Positions 25,620 through 33,764 of a stretch of DNA of 64,000 nt are shown one piece after another (position 1 is the first letter of the stretch; every line of letters starts with the position of its first letter). The position numbers and the translations under genes are program-made. Under the pieces are notes generated by a model. The model ran no database searches and was not told where the DNA came from. It was given only the letters and a program-made list of their open reading frames with translations. Origin of the DNA: CAYWKL01 sp964459095 (GTDB taxonomy: Bacteria; Patescibacteriota; Microgenomatia; Daviesbacterales; UBA10151); assembly GCA_964459095.1 (NCBI GenBank), contig CAYWKL010000002.1:22412-86411 (forward strand). Direction: 5' to 3'.

Positions 25620-25668
25620 TTTTTTCCTCCTTTTTCGTTAGCTCGGCGGTTTATGTTTTAATATCGCT

Positions 25669-25719
25669 TAATGTTCCCGATTTCAAGAATGTTTTAATTT
25701 AGGCGAAGCCGTCTTGAAA
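25669..25719. repeat. 51-bp exact direct repeat, copy 2
   Basis: Matches 15835-15885. Here the hairpin is longer (ATCGC...CGATTTCAAGA / TCTTGAAATCG...GCGAT) and lies between two genes. Confidence 0.85.
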
Positions 25720-25751
25720 TCGGAATTATGCGATAGTAAACCCAAAACCAT

Positions 25752-25904
25752 CTATCTTAATTTTTTTATAACTTCATCTTTTCCAACTCTGAAATAATCA
25801 TATCCTAAAAACTTTACATAATATCCTTCTTTATCTTCTTTTTTTACTTTTCTTATTGCAGTAAATTGCCCATAATTTGTTGATACATGGAATTTTATCT
25901 TCAT
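25752..25904 (-). CDS. Small basic protein (50 aa), bracketed by inverted repeats
   Basis: Beta-rich and lysine-rich. Arms AAACCCAAAAC (25738-25748) and GTTTTGGGTTT (25919-25929) lie on either side of the gene. Confidence 0.5.
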   Translation of the reverse strand: MKIKFHVSTNYGQFTAIRKVKKEDKEGYYVKFLGYDYFRVGKDEVIKKLR

Positions 25905-25964
25905 TTTTTATCATCTCCGTTTTGGGTTTATTTTGCATAAGTTCCAGTATAACGCAACTCTATT

Positions 25965-26114
25965 CTAAATATTTATATTGATTTTTGATATGAACCTATC
26001 CATCCATATCCTTATCAGCTTACTCCTGTCATAGCCTCTTGTATCGCATATCTTCCCAAACTTCTCCCATTGCTGCGGGTAAACTGTGATTGTTCTTGAT
26101 TTAAGCTTTTCCAT
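25965..26114 (-). CDS. Ribbon-helix-helix (CopG/MetJ-type) regulator (49 aa)
   Basis: RTITVYPQQWEKFGKICDTR, then RSKLIRIWMDRFI is a clean RHH core (strand, helix, turn, helix). The start is set by a TATA box 27 bases upstream (leaderless) and by the operator palindrome directly before the ATG. Probably autoregulated (inference). Confidence 0.7.
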   Translation of the reverse strand: MEKLKSRTITVYPQQWEKFGKICDTRGYDRSKLIRIWMDRFISKININI

Positions 26115-26115
26115 A

Positions 26116-26147
26116 GTAATTAGGTATTACACTATTATTTATATAGT
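26116..26147 (-). promoter_or_regulatory. RHH promoter with operator palindrome
   Basis: TATA-like ACTATATAAATAATAG lies at 26132-26147. Between it and the start codon is GTAATTAGGTATTAC (26116-26130), an imperfect palindrome sharing TTAGGTATTAC with four other sites in the window. Confidence 0.6.
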
Positions 26148-27359
26148 TTTCGGTTTAATCCTTCTGTTACCCTCAATTCCTTTCTCTTCAAGTATCATAA
26201 ACTTGCTTATCTCTCTGTTCAACCCAACATTGAGCATAGTCTTAAAAATCTGCTCAGGGCTGATTCCCATCGCCTCTCCCATCCTCCTGACTTGATTACC
26301 TTCTTCCGTGAGTTCAAGTATTATCTCCCCATCTTTCTCGATAACATTCTTCACAAGATTTAGGCCGCCATCTGCTCTCTTCTTCCTGCCTAGCTCGTCA
26401 TAAATCTTTAAGGGGTTGCCATCTTCAATCTCCAGTCTGCCTTTCTCAGTAAGCCTTATGCCTATCCTTTCCTTCTCAATATCATCTAAAGTCTTCCATT
26501 CATCAGCAGTATACTCCTTCCCATCCATAAATTCTATCCAGCCTTTCTTGATAGCTTCATAAATTCCGCCCATGACCATGCTTGAGATTGCTTTGTCAAG
26601 TGAAATATTCTCCTTATCTAACGATTTGTTTAGCTCATCCAAATAATTAGTTACCCTCTCTTTGCCTTTTCCGTCGCTGTCATTAACCCTGAACTTTCCG
26701 TCTTTCTCCTCTATAAACCCCTTGGCTATCTGCTTATCCAAACTTTTATTTATCTCTTTCAGCGAGATGCCAAGCTGCTCAGCCAGCTCTTCCCTTGTGG
26801 TCCATTCAGTCATTCCTTTAATCAAATCCATGCTGGGTTTATTATTATTATCAAAATGTTTTAAGTAATCCTCAACTCTTAGGAATCTCATTGACTCCTT
26901 TGACTTGAACTTTCCATTGTCCTCTTCCATCAGCCCATCATTTACAAGCTCAGAAACATGCTCATCAATCTTCTTTAAGGGCATCTTCATCATCTCAGCC
27001 ACTTCTTTCTTTGTTACCCACCTGTCAAAGTGCAGAAATATATTTCTTTTGTTGTCATCCATGCCCAATACTCTCCTGCCCTTGTCAGTAATATTAAACC
27101 TGACTTTATTCTTAGAGGATGCAGGCAAAGAATCATATTCTTGTGCAGTCAGATTATCACCATTCAGATTAGGAGTGATAAACCCCCAATGTAAAGATGC
27201 TTTTATATTTTCATCAACCTCATCATCAGGTGTTGCGCCTTCAGGATAAAAAATTACCCTATCCTTTACCCCTTTAGGCAGCCTTCTCAGTTCTTGTGTT
27301 GTCAATATCCGGTCTCCCAACTTTGCAATGATTCCTTTATCTTCGACTATTGGTTTCAT
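26139..27359 (-). CDS. Tandem winged-helix protein (about 406 aa)
   Basis: Repeated winged-helix units: WVTKKEVAEMMKMPLKKIDEHVSELVNDGLMEE and WTTREELAEQLGISLKEINKSLDKQIAKGFIEE, each followed by a wing (GKFKSKES, GKFRVNDS). Other parts look like degenerate copies (ITDKGRRVLG, LTEKGRLEIE). A regulator or replication-accessory protein is likely. The start at 27359 follows GAGAAAG. Confidence 0.65.
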   Translation of the reverse strand: MKPIVEDKGIIAKLGDRILTTQELRRLPKGVKDRVIFYPEGATPDDEVDENIKASLHWGFITPNLNGDNLTAQEYDSLPASSKNKVRFNITDKGRRVLGMDDNKRNIFLHFDRWVTKKEVAEMMKMPLKKIDEHVSELVNDGLMEEDNGKFKSKESMRFLRVEDYLKHFDNNNKPSMDLIKGMTEWTTREELAEQLGISLKEINKSLDKQIAKGFIEEKDGKFRVNDSDGKGKERVTNYLDELNKSLDKENISLDKAISSMVMGGIYEAIKKGWIEFMDGKEYTADEWKTLDDIEKERIGIRLTEKGRLEIEDGNPLKIYDELGRKKRADGGLNLVKNVIEKDGEIILELTEEGNQVRRMGEAMGISPEQIFKTMLNVGLNREISKFMILEEKGIEGNRRIKPKTI

Positions 27360-27660
27360 CTTTCTCAACCAATTCCTTTAAACCTATAACTATCCTTCTA
27401 GTTTTCTCAATTTCTTTGATAAGCATATTCACCCTCCCTACTATTGATTCAAGAGTCTTCTCAACATTTATCCTCTTATAAGGGATTGCAACTTCCTGAT
27501 ACCCAACCTCTTTAGCAGTCTTCTCGCTCCCAACCCACCTAAACTTATCAGTTATCCATCCATTCTTTAGAGCGGCTAATGTATGGTCGTCACTCAATAA
27601 TCTTTTCTCACCTTTCTTCCCATAATTCAAATTATTTCCCGTGCAATTTACTTCAAACAT
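27337..27660 (-). CDS. Hypothetical protein with helical C-terminus (107 aa)
   Basis: Overlaps both neighbours. The C-terminal 45 residues form a coiled coil (VNMLIKEIEKTRR). No family recognised. Confidence 0.55.
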   Translation of the reverse strand: MFEVNCTGNNLNYGKKGEKRLLSDDHTLAALKNGWITDKFRWVGSEKTAKEVGYQEVAIPYKRINVEKTLESIVGRVNMLIKEIEKTRRIVIGLKELVEKDETNSRR

Positions 27661-28714
27661 TTTCCCTATACCTCACTGCGTCTTTCTCGCGCTTCTTATC
27701 CATTATCTGATGCAACGGCTTCTTCAAAGGCTCAATGTCGTCATAAAATATATTTTCTTTCTTAAGCTGAACTATCCTCTCATCCTCCTTATCATCAGTC
27801 ACTCTGTATACCCTCTTAACCAAAATGCCTTCACCCTTGATGAAAGGTTCAATCTTTATCCATTGCCCCTTCTTGCTCTTGTACCTGTCACTTGCCAGAT
27901 ACCTCATATGACCCCTCACATAAAATGAGTAATTATAATGCCTTCCGCTTAACCCTCCGCCTAAACTATCAATATACCTTTTCAAAGTTCCTGTCAGTTT
28001 TATGACATTTGAATCCGGCAGTGCCATCTTGCCTTCCTTGATTCTTCGTTGGATGTTCTTCTCCTCCCTCTTCCTTTCCACTATCTGAATTTCCCTATCG
28101 TTGATAAACACCAGCAAATTCATTATAAACTCTTTCAGAAATCTTAATGTAACCTTATCATCATAAAAAATAGGAACATTTGTCCTGTCAATTATTATCT
28201 TGAACTCATCTATAAATAATTTGTCTCCATCCTGGCAGAGATAATGCACCCTGTAGCCCATACCTATCTTCTCAAATCTTATCCCTTTTGAATCCTCCTT
28301 GTTTACTATCACCGGGGTTTCTGTAATCATTATCCCTATTATCTTGTCAACCCCAATCTCGCAATCCTCACCGTTTATCTCAGTGTCCAGGAAAATTGCC
28401 TTGAATGGCAGCGTGACATTCCTGTAAAACTCCTTCGTCTGCGGCGGCTTGTTTAATATCAAATACCTCTTTATGATTGTGTCAATTTCAAACACGTGCG
28501 CCATCTCCAGCGCCATATCAATATTGCCAAACATCTCTTTTGATTTCTTGTGCTCGTATTGTTTAATCTTATCCTCCGTGTCAAGGCCAATCATCTTGTA
28601 ATGCTTTAGCCTTATCTTATTCATCACGTGGATGTCCAAGGAATTCAATCCCGTTTCCTCAAAAGTCTTCTTTATGTCATTGTAAACATTCACAAACATC
28701 TGGTAGTTAATCAT
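27653..28714 (-). CDS. Virus-type protein with 'RGHxR' C-terminal module (353 aa)
   Basis: The C-terminal section reads SFYVRGHMRYLAS, then GQWIKIEPFIKGEG, resembling a module common in phage and plasmid proteins of unknown function (RGHWR...WI.P...G). The N-terminal 200 residues are helical and unrecognised. One of the longer genes of the block, hence likely important. Confidence 0.55.
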   Translation of the reverse strand: MINYQMFVNVYNDIKKTFEETGLNSLDIHVMNKIRLKHYKMIGLDTEDKIKQYEHKKSKEMFGNIDMALEMAHVFEIDTIIKRYLILNKPPQTKEFYRNVTLPFKAIFLDTEINGEDCEIGVDKIIGIMITETPVIVNKEDSKGIRFEKIGMGYRVHYLCQDGDKLFIDEFKIIIDRTNVPIFYDDKVTLRFLKEFIMNLLVFINDREIQIVERKREEKNIQRRIKEGKMALPDSNVIKLTGTLKRYIDSLGGGLSGRHYNYSFYVRGHMRYLASDRYKSKKGQWIKIEPFIKGEGILVKRVYRVTDDKEDERIVQLKKENIFYDDIEPLKKPLHQIMDKKREKDAVRYRENV

Positions 28715-28738
28715 CTTCCCATCCCCTTTCCTTTCCCA

Positions 28739-28945
28739 TCACATAACATAGGTGGATATCCCCCCTTCATTATTCTTACAATAACAAGTATGCACTGTTC
28801 CAACATACCCACTATCAAAATTTCCATAATATGATAGTTCATTACTTTTACATATCTCCTGGCAGGTTAATTTATAATTATCACCCACCCCACATGCATT
28901 TAACAATACTAACATCAGCAAAACTAATATTATTATTTTTTTCAT
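28739..28945 (-). CDS. Small lipoprotein
   Basis: The signal KKIIILVLLMLVLLNAC ends with a lipobox cysteine. The mature part has five more cysteines. GGAGGAAAG lies upstream. 68 aa. Confidence 0.6.
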   Translation of the reverse strand: MKKIIILVLLMLVLLNACGVGDNYKLTCQEICKSNELSYYGNFDSGYVGTVHTCYCKNNEGGISTYVM

Positions 28946-28971
28946 CTTTCCTCCTTAATTTTCATCCTTCA

Positions 28972-29133
28972 TCACTTCAACAACCCAAACAAAAGCAAAA
29001 TGTTTATAATAATCATTGCAATCAGTATGCCTAAAAGGAAAGCAGAGCATATCCATAAAATAAAAACTTCTTTGAACTCCTTCAGGTTTTCAGGCACACC
29101 TTTCCAAATTTCCCACAATGGTTTATTTATCAT
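28972..29133 (-). CDS. Membrane protein (53 aa)
   Basis: Starts MINKPLWEIWKG after GGGGGGTGAG. The C-terminal half is one long hydrophobic stretch. Confidence 0.55.
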   Translation of the reverse strand: MINKPLWEIWKGVPENLKEFKEVFILWICSAFLLGILIAMIIINILLLFGLLK

Positions 29134-29300
29134 CTCACCCCCCTTGAGTACACCACAAAATGAATTAAGTAAACAAATATAACCAAAACAATAGTCAGTA
29201 TAACCATAGATTTCAACCAAAGCAAAGGATGTTTAACCATCTCAAGGGGGTTGTCCAAATAGGTTAAATAGCTATCATAATCCAACTTTTTAGTTTTCAT
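29130..29300 (-). CDS. Membrane protein (56 aa)
   Basis: ATGA overlap with the following gene. A helix (MVILTIVLVIFVYLIHFVV) precedes a short basic end. Confidence 0.55.
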   Translation of the reverse strand: MKTKKLDYDSYLTYLDNPLEMVKHPLLWLKSMVILTIVLVIFVYLIHFVVYSRGVR

Positions 29301-29583
29301 CTTTCCTCCTCAGCTTCTCTGCGGCAATCAAACATACATTAATCAAATCCAATAACTCCTGGTACTGCATCTCCTCAAACTCTTCCTCTTCCTTAAGCCT
29401 GCCGTCAGATACTGCTTTTAATGTATCCCTATACCTCCCTCTCCATTCATGATACTCCTCCTTTACAAGATTTGCAATGACATCAAAGCTCATGCTCTTC
29501 CAGCTGTCCCCTTTCCTCTTCTTGTGCACCATCCACAGGTTATCAGCGTCTTCCAGCACCTTGTCAAAATTGTTCTCAAACAT
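29290..29583 (-). CDS. MazG-like all-alpha NTP pyrophosphohydrolase
   Basis: HKKRKGDSWKSM, then NLVKEEYHEW, then ELLDLINVCLIAAEKL follow the ExxE...D-x3-[DN] layout of the MazG/dUTPase-like superfamily. Such enzymes hydrolyse NTPs or dNTPs and are common in viruses. 97 aa. Confidence 0.6.
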   Translation of the reverse strand: MFENNFDKVLEDADNLWMVHKKRKGDSWKSMSFDVIANLVKEEYHEWRGRYRDTLKAVSDGRLKEEEEFEEMQYQELLDLINVCLIAAEKLRRKDEN

Positions 29584-29584
29584 T

Positions 29585-29839
29585 TCAGTTCACCTCTTTC
29601 TTAATAAAAACAAATGTTCCCTTTACTTTACCATAATTATATAAAATTAGGTAGCCTACATAAACACATATGAAAAATAAGGCAATCACCATATCATAAT
29701 TTAGATTGTAACCATTTTCTATATCAAATGGCAAAATCCAATTACTAATCATCCCAATCATAAAAATTGAAAAAATTAGATTAGGCAAAAACCATTCTTT
29801 AGGTTCAAATATCTCCTTACTACAATGTGGACATTTCAT
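29585..29839 (-). CDS. Zinc-tipped membrane protein (84 aa)
   Basis: MKCPHCSKEIF at the start gives one CxxC pair. Two membrane helices follow (about 18-36, 50-67). Overlaps the next-upstream gene by four bases. Confidence 0.6.
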   Translation of the reverse strand: MKCPHCSKEIFEPKEWFLPNLIFSIFMIGMISNWILPFDIENGYNLNYDMVIALFFICVYVGYLILYNYGKVKGTFVFIKKEVN

Positions 29840-30069
29840 CTTTCATCCACCTTTTCAAATCTTAAAATTTCCACATCAGAAAGCATTGAACCAACAATAT
29901 ATTTATGTGGTTTCTTAACATAACATGTTTTAGAATTTGACTTCTTTAAAATATTAATAAAACCTGGCTTAAAACTATCCACATCCAAATTCAAAATATC
30001 AAATCCTTTCTTCCTTAACAATCCTACAGCTTCACAATCTTCTTCTCTAACTACTTCTATACATTTCAT
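29836..30069 (-). CDS. Hypothetical protein (77 aa)
   Basis: Small alpha/beta protein (MKCIEVVREEDCEAVGLLRKKGF). No family recognised. Confidence 0.5.
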   Translation of the reverse strand: MKCIEVVREEDCEAVGLLRKKGFDILNLDVDSFKPGFINILKKSNSKTCYVKKPHKYIVGSMLSDVEILRFEKVDER

Positions 30070-30088
30070 CTTCTTTCACCTCTTCTCT

Positions 30089-30370
30089 TCAACATCGGTC
30101 TAACATATGCCCTAATGTTAAAAATACTATAATTGTTCCTATAACCATTGATACCCTTGTCCAGATTATAGTCCATTCAAATATTAAATTGTATACCCCT
30201 GTTACTATCCAATCTAAGGTTCCAAATAAAATATTCGGAATAATCCATACAACCCCCACAACGATAAACCCACATAAAAATAATACCAAAGCACTTAATG
30301 GAATCCCAATTATATATATAAAACTTCTAAAAAGCGTTCCCTTCCAATCTAAATTCTTATTTATTACCAT
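30089..30370 (-). CDS. Multi-pass membrane protein (93 aa)
   Basis: Hydrophobic stretches at about 15-42 and 63-85. No family recognised. GAGGTG lies upstream. Confidence 0.55.
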   Translation of the reverse strand: MVINKNLDWKGTLFRSFIYIIGIPLSALVLFLCGFIVVGVVWIIPNILFGTLDWIVTGVYNLIFEWTIIWTRVSMVIGTIIVFLTLGHMLDRC

Positions 30371-30392
30371 CTTTTATTCACCTCAAAATAAT

Positions 30393-30554
30393 CTATCCGT
30401 CTACATCTTTGATAGTATACACTAGTATGCCTGTTATTGTCATGCCCTTTCTGCATCCCTCACAAAATAATCGGATGCTTGTTTGTTTATCTCTTCTGCG
30501 GTCAACATCAGTTAATCTAATATTTTCACTTTGACATAACGCACATTCTTTCAT
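30393..30554 (-). CDS. Zinc-ribbon mini-protein (53 aa)
   Basis: CALC and CEGC pairs about 25 residues apart. GAGGCTGAAAG lies before the ATG and overlaps the upstream gene's end. Confidence 0.6.
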   Translation of the reverse strand: MKECALCQSENIRLTDVDRRRDKQTSIRLFCEGCRKGMTITGILVYTIKDVDG

Positions 30555-30688
30555 CTTTCAGCCTCAAATTCAACACCAACCAATTTCTCTCCTTTGTATC
30601 TAACCCCTATAATCTTTATGTTACCATTCAACTCACTTATTCTTTCCCATAATATGTCTGGGTCTTTGCAAGTAATTTTAACCACCAT
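30551..30688 (-). CDS. Small beta-rich protein (45 aa)
   Basis: GAGGTG lies upstream of the ATG at 30688. Reads MVVKITCKDPDILWERISEL, like a ferredoxin-fold fragment. Confidence 0.5.
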   Translation of the reverse strand: MVVKITCKDPDILWERISELNGNIKIIGVRYKGEKLVGVEFEAER

Positions 30689-30701
30689 TTTCTTTTTCAC
30701 C

Positions 30702-30839
30702 TCATCCGCTTTCGCTAAATTCAATAATCTTCCCGCATTGCAGGCATTTCCAGTCAAAATGCGAGAGGCTGTACACCCTAACTCTTTGAGGGAGTACCCT
30801 CTCCCTTATTATATGGCTGCAGTCGTTATCTTCTCCCAT
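30702..30839 (-). CDS. Zinc protein (45 aa), first gene of its operon
   Basis: CLQCG near the C-terminus and a C..H pair near the N-terminus. AAAGGTAG lies five bases before the ATG. A TATA box lies 30-40 bases upstream. Confidence 0.5.
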   Translation of the reverse strand: MGEDNDCSHIIRERVLPQRVRVYSLSHFDWKCLQCGKIIEFSESG

Positions 30840-30841
30840 AA

Positions 30842-30957
30842 TCTACCTTTGATTTGTAATACCTAAACTTATATTTAAATCTTTCCATTTTCAAAAACAA
30901 AAAGTATTTATACTAGTTATGCTTATAAATAAAAATAATATTATACACGATAAAACG
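30842..30957. promoter_or_regulatory. Divergent promoter region for speD and the minus operon
   Basis: Minus strand: TTTAAATATAAG (30868-30879) then TTAGGTATTAC (30856-30866), as at two other promoters. Plus strand: GCTTATAAATA at 30921-30931, about 30 bases before the speD ATG, implying a leaderless transcript. Confidence 0.6.
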
Positions 30958-31362
30958 ATGAACCATAATTTTGGCATTCACCTGACACTTGATATTGAAA
31001 ACTGTGACGCCAAAAAACTTGTAGACAACAAACTCATTTACGCCTTGCTTAATAATCTTCCAGCGCAGTTTTCTATGAATAAGATGACTCTTCCCTACGT
31101 TGTGGAATGGAAGGACAAGTTTGCAGACACTCCGGGGATATCGGGATTTGTGATGATTGCAGAGTCGCACATAAGCATACACACCTTTCCTGACCAGCGA
31201 TACGCTTTCGTGGATATCTTCTCGTGCAACCATTTTGACGCCAAAGGCATGTCCCAAAGGATTATGAGAGAGCTTGGCTCCAGCAAGGCCGAGAAGCACG
31301 TGATAGAGCGCGGGAAGAACTTTGAAAGAAATATTGCTTCTCCTCCTGAAATACTTGTGTAA
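30958..31362 (+). CDS. speD: S-adenosylmethionine decarboxylase proenzyme
   Basis: Makes decarboxylated SAM, the aminopropyl donor for spermidine and related polyamines. 134 aa, the short archaeal/bacterial class. The motif AESHISIHTFP holds the self-cleavage pair Glu69-Ser70, whose Ser becomes the pyruvoyl cofactor. His75 and Cys90 (FSCNHF) match the processing and catalytic positions. The ATG at 30958 fits the TATA spacing; an upstream in-frame ATG at 30919 would lie inside the TATA box. It is the only plus-strand gene among minus-strand ones, with its own promoter. Confidence 0.93.
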   Translation: MNHNFGIHLTLDIENCDAKKLVDNKLIYALLNNLPAQFSMNKMTLPYVVEWKDKFADTPGISGFVMIAESHISIHTFPDQRYAFVDIFSCNHFDAKGMSQRIMRELGSSKAEKHVIERGKNFERNIASPPEILV

Positions 31363-31372
31363 TAAACCAAAA

Positions 31373-31636
31373 TTATTTTTTTGCACGACCATGCAACGCG
31401 CATTTATACAAAATTCTTGCTTCCTTTTGGTTCAAATTCAATATTGATGTAATCTCTGCAAAATCCTTCTTCTCGATATCTCTTAATTGGATGATTGTGT
31501 TCTTCAATTCTTGGCTCCACTTTGTATGATGTTTATGGGTTTTCCTACTCTCTTTCAACTCCCTCTTAAGATTGACAATAATTCTCCTTAACATTTTATT
31601 CTCCTGCTTCAACTCTTTAATCAATAATTTGTTCAT
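31373..31636 (-). CDS. Coiled-coil plus HTH-like protein (87 aa)
   Basis: The N-terminal coiled coil (LIKELKQENKMLRRI) is followed by IIQLRDIEKKDFAEITSILNLNQKEARILYKCAL, a shape like a sigma-type helix-turn-helix. Ends 11 bases from speD, tail to tail. Confidence 0.55.
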   Translation of the reverse strand: MNKLLIKELKQENKMLRRIIVNLKRELKESRKTHKHHTKWSQELKNTIIQLRDIEKKDFAEITSILNLNQKEARILYKCALHGRAKK

Positions 31637-31660
31637 TTTTCCTCCTCATATATCTGTAAT

Positions 31661-31906
31661 CTAAGTTCGGTTTTTGGATAGCAACTTCTTTATGTCTATC
31701 TCAAATGCCGAATAACTGAAAAATAATTCTGGATATTTTTCCCTCAACATTCTGAATTCTGCTTGTGCATCGTCCTCTACTATTTGTAAATGGTTCCACT
31801 CTTCAGCATGCGCTCTCCTGAAATGCGCTTTAGCACTATCCTTAAACTTATATTCCCCATTCGCCCTTATCACTGTTCCACAACTGCAAGTTTGTTCATA
31901 TATCAT
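31661..31906 (-). CDS. C2H2-type zinc protein (81 aa)
   Basis: CSCG...HFRRAHAEEW resembles a single zinc finger. GGAGGTGAAGG lies upstream. Acidic second half. Confidence 0.6.
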   Translation of the reverse strand: MIYEQTCSCGTVIRANGEYKFKDSAKAHFRRAHAEEWNHLQIVEDDAQAEFRMLREKYPELFFSYSAFEIDIKKLLSKNRT

Positions 31907-31909
31907 CCT

Positions 31910-32368
31910 TCACCTCCACTCCACCAATGGCTTCCATTTTATTAAACCGTAATTGAATGTCGTGCTGTTCAAGTAGCTTCTGATATCAAAGTCAGGGTTT
32001 CCGATAAACGAGTTAACCATCATGATATCTTGGCCTTCCTTGATTTCCTGCCTGAACACAAACAGCCTGCCATCCTCGGAAACCAAATCCGGATAGAACT
32101 CCACCTTATCCCTGAACTCGCACTTAAAGAATCTTATTTCCATCTCGTCTTTATCTATAACATTAATCAAATCAAGTATTCTGCCCCAGTCCAATCCAAG
32201 GTGCACGGACTTAAATAGTTTCTCCTCTTCCAGATTTCCGCTCTTCAGAACCTTAAAGTTATTCCTGATGCTGTTCTTCAAATCCAGCGTTTTGCCGTAG
32301 TCCACCCTAAACTGCTTCATATTAATCCTGCATGCAGCTACTACATCTCCTATTATCTTAATTTCCAT
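31910..32368 (-). CDS. Hypothetical soluble protein (152 aa)
   Basis: GAGGTACC lies upstream. Beta-rich with a long charged middle. No family recognised. Faint overall likeness to clamp-like folds is not enough for a call. Confidence 0.55.
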   Translation of the reverse strand: MEIKIIGDVVAACRINMKQFRVDYGKTLDLKNSIRNNFKVLKSGNLEEEKLFKSVHLGLDWGRILDLINVIDKDEMEIRFFKCEFRDKVEFYPDLVSEDGRLFVFRQEIKEGQDIMMVNSFIGNPDFDIRSYLNSTTFNYGLIKWKPLVEWR

Positions 32369-32395
32369 TGTTGGTACCTCACTCCTCTAATTGTC

Positions 32396-32596
32396 CTATT
32401 GCTTAATAGCCGATTGATTTTTTCGGCTATTATGTTTAGTGAGATTTTCTATCTTTTGTATTGCTTCTTTTTCAATTTGACACAATTTACAATTAGGGTC
32501 ATTTCCAACATGAGGAACAAACTCTTCACCTTCAGATTCATGATAACTCTCATTCCAAAAATCCCTTAATATTTGTCTTGCTTCTTTTATGTTCAT
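32396..32596 (-). CDS. Small zinc protein (66 aa)
   Basis: CKLC preceded by HVGNDPN; helical ends. Unknown. Confidence 0.5.
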   Translation of the reverse strand: MNIKEARQILRDFWNESYHESEGEEFVPHVGNDPNCKLCQIEKEAIQKIENLTKHNSRKNQSAIKQ

Positions 32597-32598
32597 AT

Positions 32599-32841
32599 TT
32601 AATCCACCTCTTTATATTCCAACTTAGGATAATAAACAATTACTCTCCTTCCCATATTATCCGTTCTTGCGCCTTTCAGCCCTTTTGCAGCCGCAACCTC
32701 AATACATTCAGTTGCGTCTTCACAAACAATACCCCAGCACTCTTTATCATCCATCCCTCTTCCACTATATCCCTCTCTAACATCGCCGCCAATCTCATCA
32801 GCAGTTTCTTTTAATGCTTCAATCATATCTTCTTGTTCCAT
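32599..32841 (-). CDS. Hypothetical protein (80 aa)
   Basis: GGAGG lies before the ATG at 32841. Alpha/beta with a Gly-rich middle (GYSGRGMDDKECWGIVC). Confidence 0.5.
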   Translation of the reverse strand: MEQEDMIEALKETADEIGGDVREGYSGRGMDDKECWGIVCEDATECIEVAAAKGLKGARTDNMGRRVIVYYPKLEYKEVD

Positions 32842-33140
32842 AACAACCTCCTTCCCTTTACTTCTTCCCACATCACATCATTCTTTATGATTATTTTAGC
32901 CTCATCAATTGTGTTGGTTAAATCTACATCTATCTTTCCATACCTCACCCATTCATACAAATCACCCTTATTTAAAAAGGCAACATAACCGCCACCTTCC
33001 ATCTGTATAAGAATGCTCCTCTTGCCATAAGTAAGCTTGGCAACCTTGCCATCAAGTTGCTCCCCCTCAAAATAATAAACATCAACTTCTCCTATTAATC
33101 TGCTTACAACTTTCCTCTTCAGTCTTTCAGCTGCATTCAT
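32823..33140 (-). CDS. Protein with N-terminal KxxV-x-RL tag (105 aa)
   Basis: Opens with LKRKVVSRLIG, a copy of the recurring peptide described in the findings. It continues as a beta-rich domain (VYYFEGEQLDGKVAKLTYGKRSILIQM). No family recognised. Confidence 0.55.
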   Translation of the reverse strand: MNAAERLKRKVVSRLIGEVDVYYFEGEQLDGKVAKLTYGKRSILIQMEGGGYVAFLNKGDLYEWVRYGKIDVDLTNTIDEAKIIIKNDVMWEEVKGRRLLWNKKI

Positions 33141-33424
33141 TTCATTTCTAATTTCTTCTGAGCAACTTCTACAACTTTATTCACATTCTTCTCTGTGTTG
33201 TTATTCCTGTGTTTCTGCTCCTTCATCTTCTTCAAAATATTATACAGCCCAGTAGTATTAAGGCAATCAACACAGATATCAAACTCTTCCCTAAAGATGG
33301 TTGTGGATACTTTCTTCCCTGTCCTTATTATAATATCCGTATTTATGTGCCCTGCGTGCATCTGGCTTCCACTTTCACATACCTTCCCGCACAAATCACA
33401 AATTTTAATGTACAGGTGTGTCAT
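33137..33424 (-). CDS. Zinc protein (95 aa)
   Basis: CDLCGKVC and CVDC pairs, with a basic C-terminal tail. ATGA overlap with the next gene. Confidence 0.55.
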   Translation of the reverse strand: MTHLYIKICDLCGKVCESGSQMHAGHINTDIIIRTGKKVSTTIFREEFDICVDCLNTTGLYNILKKMKEQKHRNNNTEKNVNKVVEVAQKKLEMK

Positions 33425-33431
33425 TATTTCC

Positions 33432-33764
33432 TCACCTCTTTAATTTTATTGAATTTGAAATATTAAAAATATATTCCACCCTTTGGCAAGTGGTATGGTC
33501 TTTCACATCACCATAAAGGATATTACTTATCTCTTCAGTAAGATTGTCGCTTGAAGTCAGATAATCTACAGTTAAATCTTCTGGGAATACATCAAGGACA
33601 ACAAAATCCTTGTAGCTGTCCTTATCTCTTTCAATCCACCCATAAAATCTTAGCCTTCTTTGTTTGTTGTAAACAGTATCAACAAACCTGTCCCAATAAA
33701 CAAAATTTAAATCACTCAGGCATCTCTTAACAAAATCATACTGCTCTTTTGTAAGAATGTTCAT
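33432..33764 (-). CDS. Hypothetical protein (110 aa)
   Basis: Starts MNILTKEQYDFVKRCL after AAGGA. Mixed alpha/beta; ends IKLKR. No family recognised. Confidence 0.5.
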   Translation of the reverse strand: MNILTKEQYDFVKRCLSDLNFVYWDRFVDTVYNKQRRLRFYGWIERDKDSYKDFVVLDVFPEDLTVDYLTSSDNLTEEISNILYGDVKDHTTCQRVEYIFNISNSIKLKR

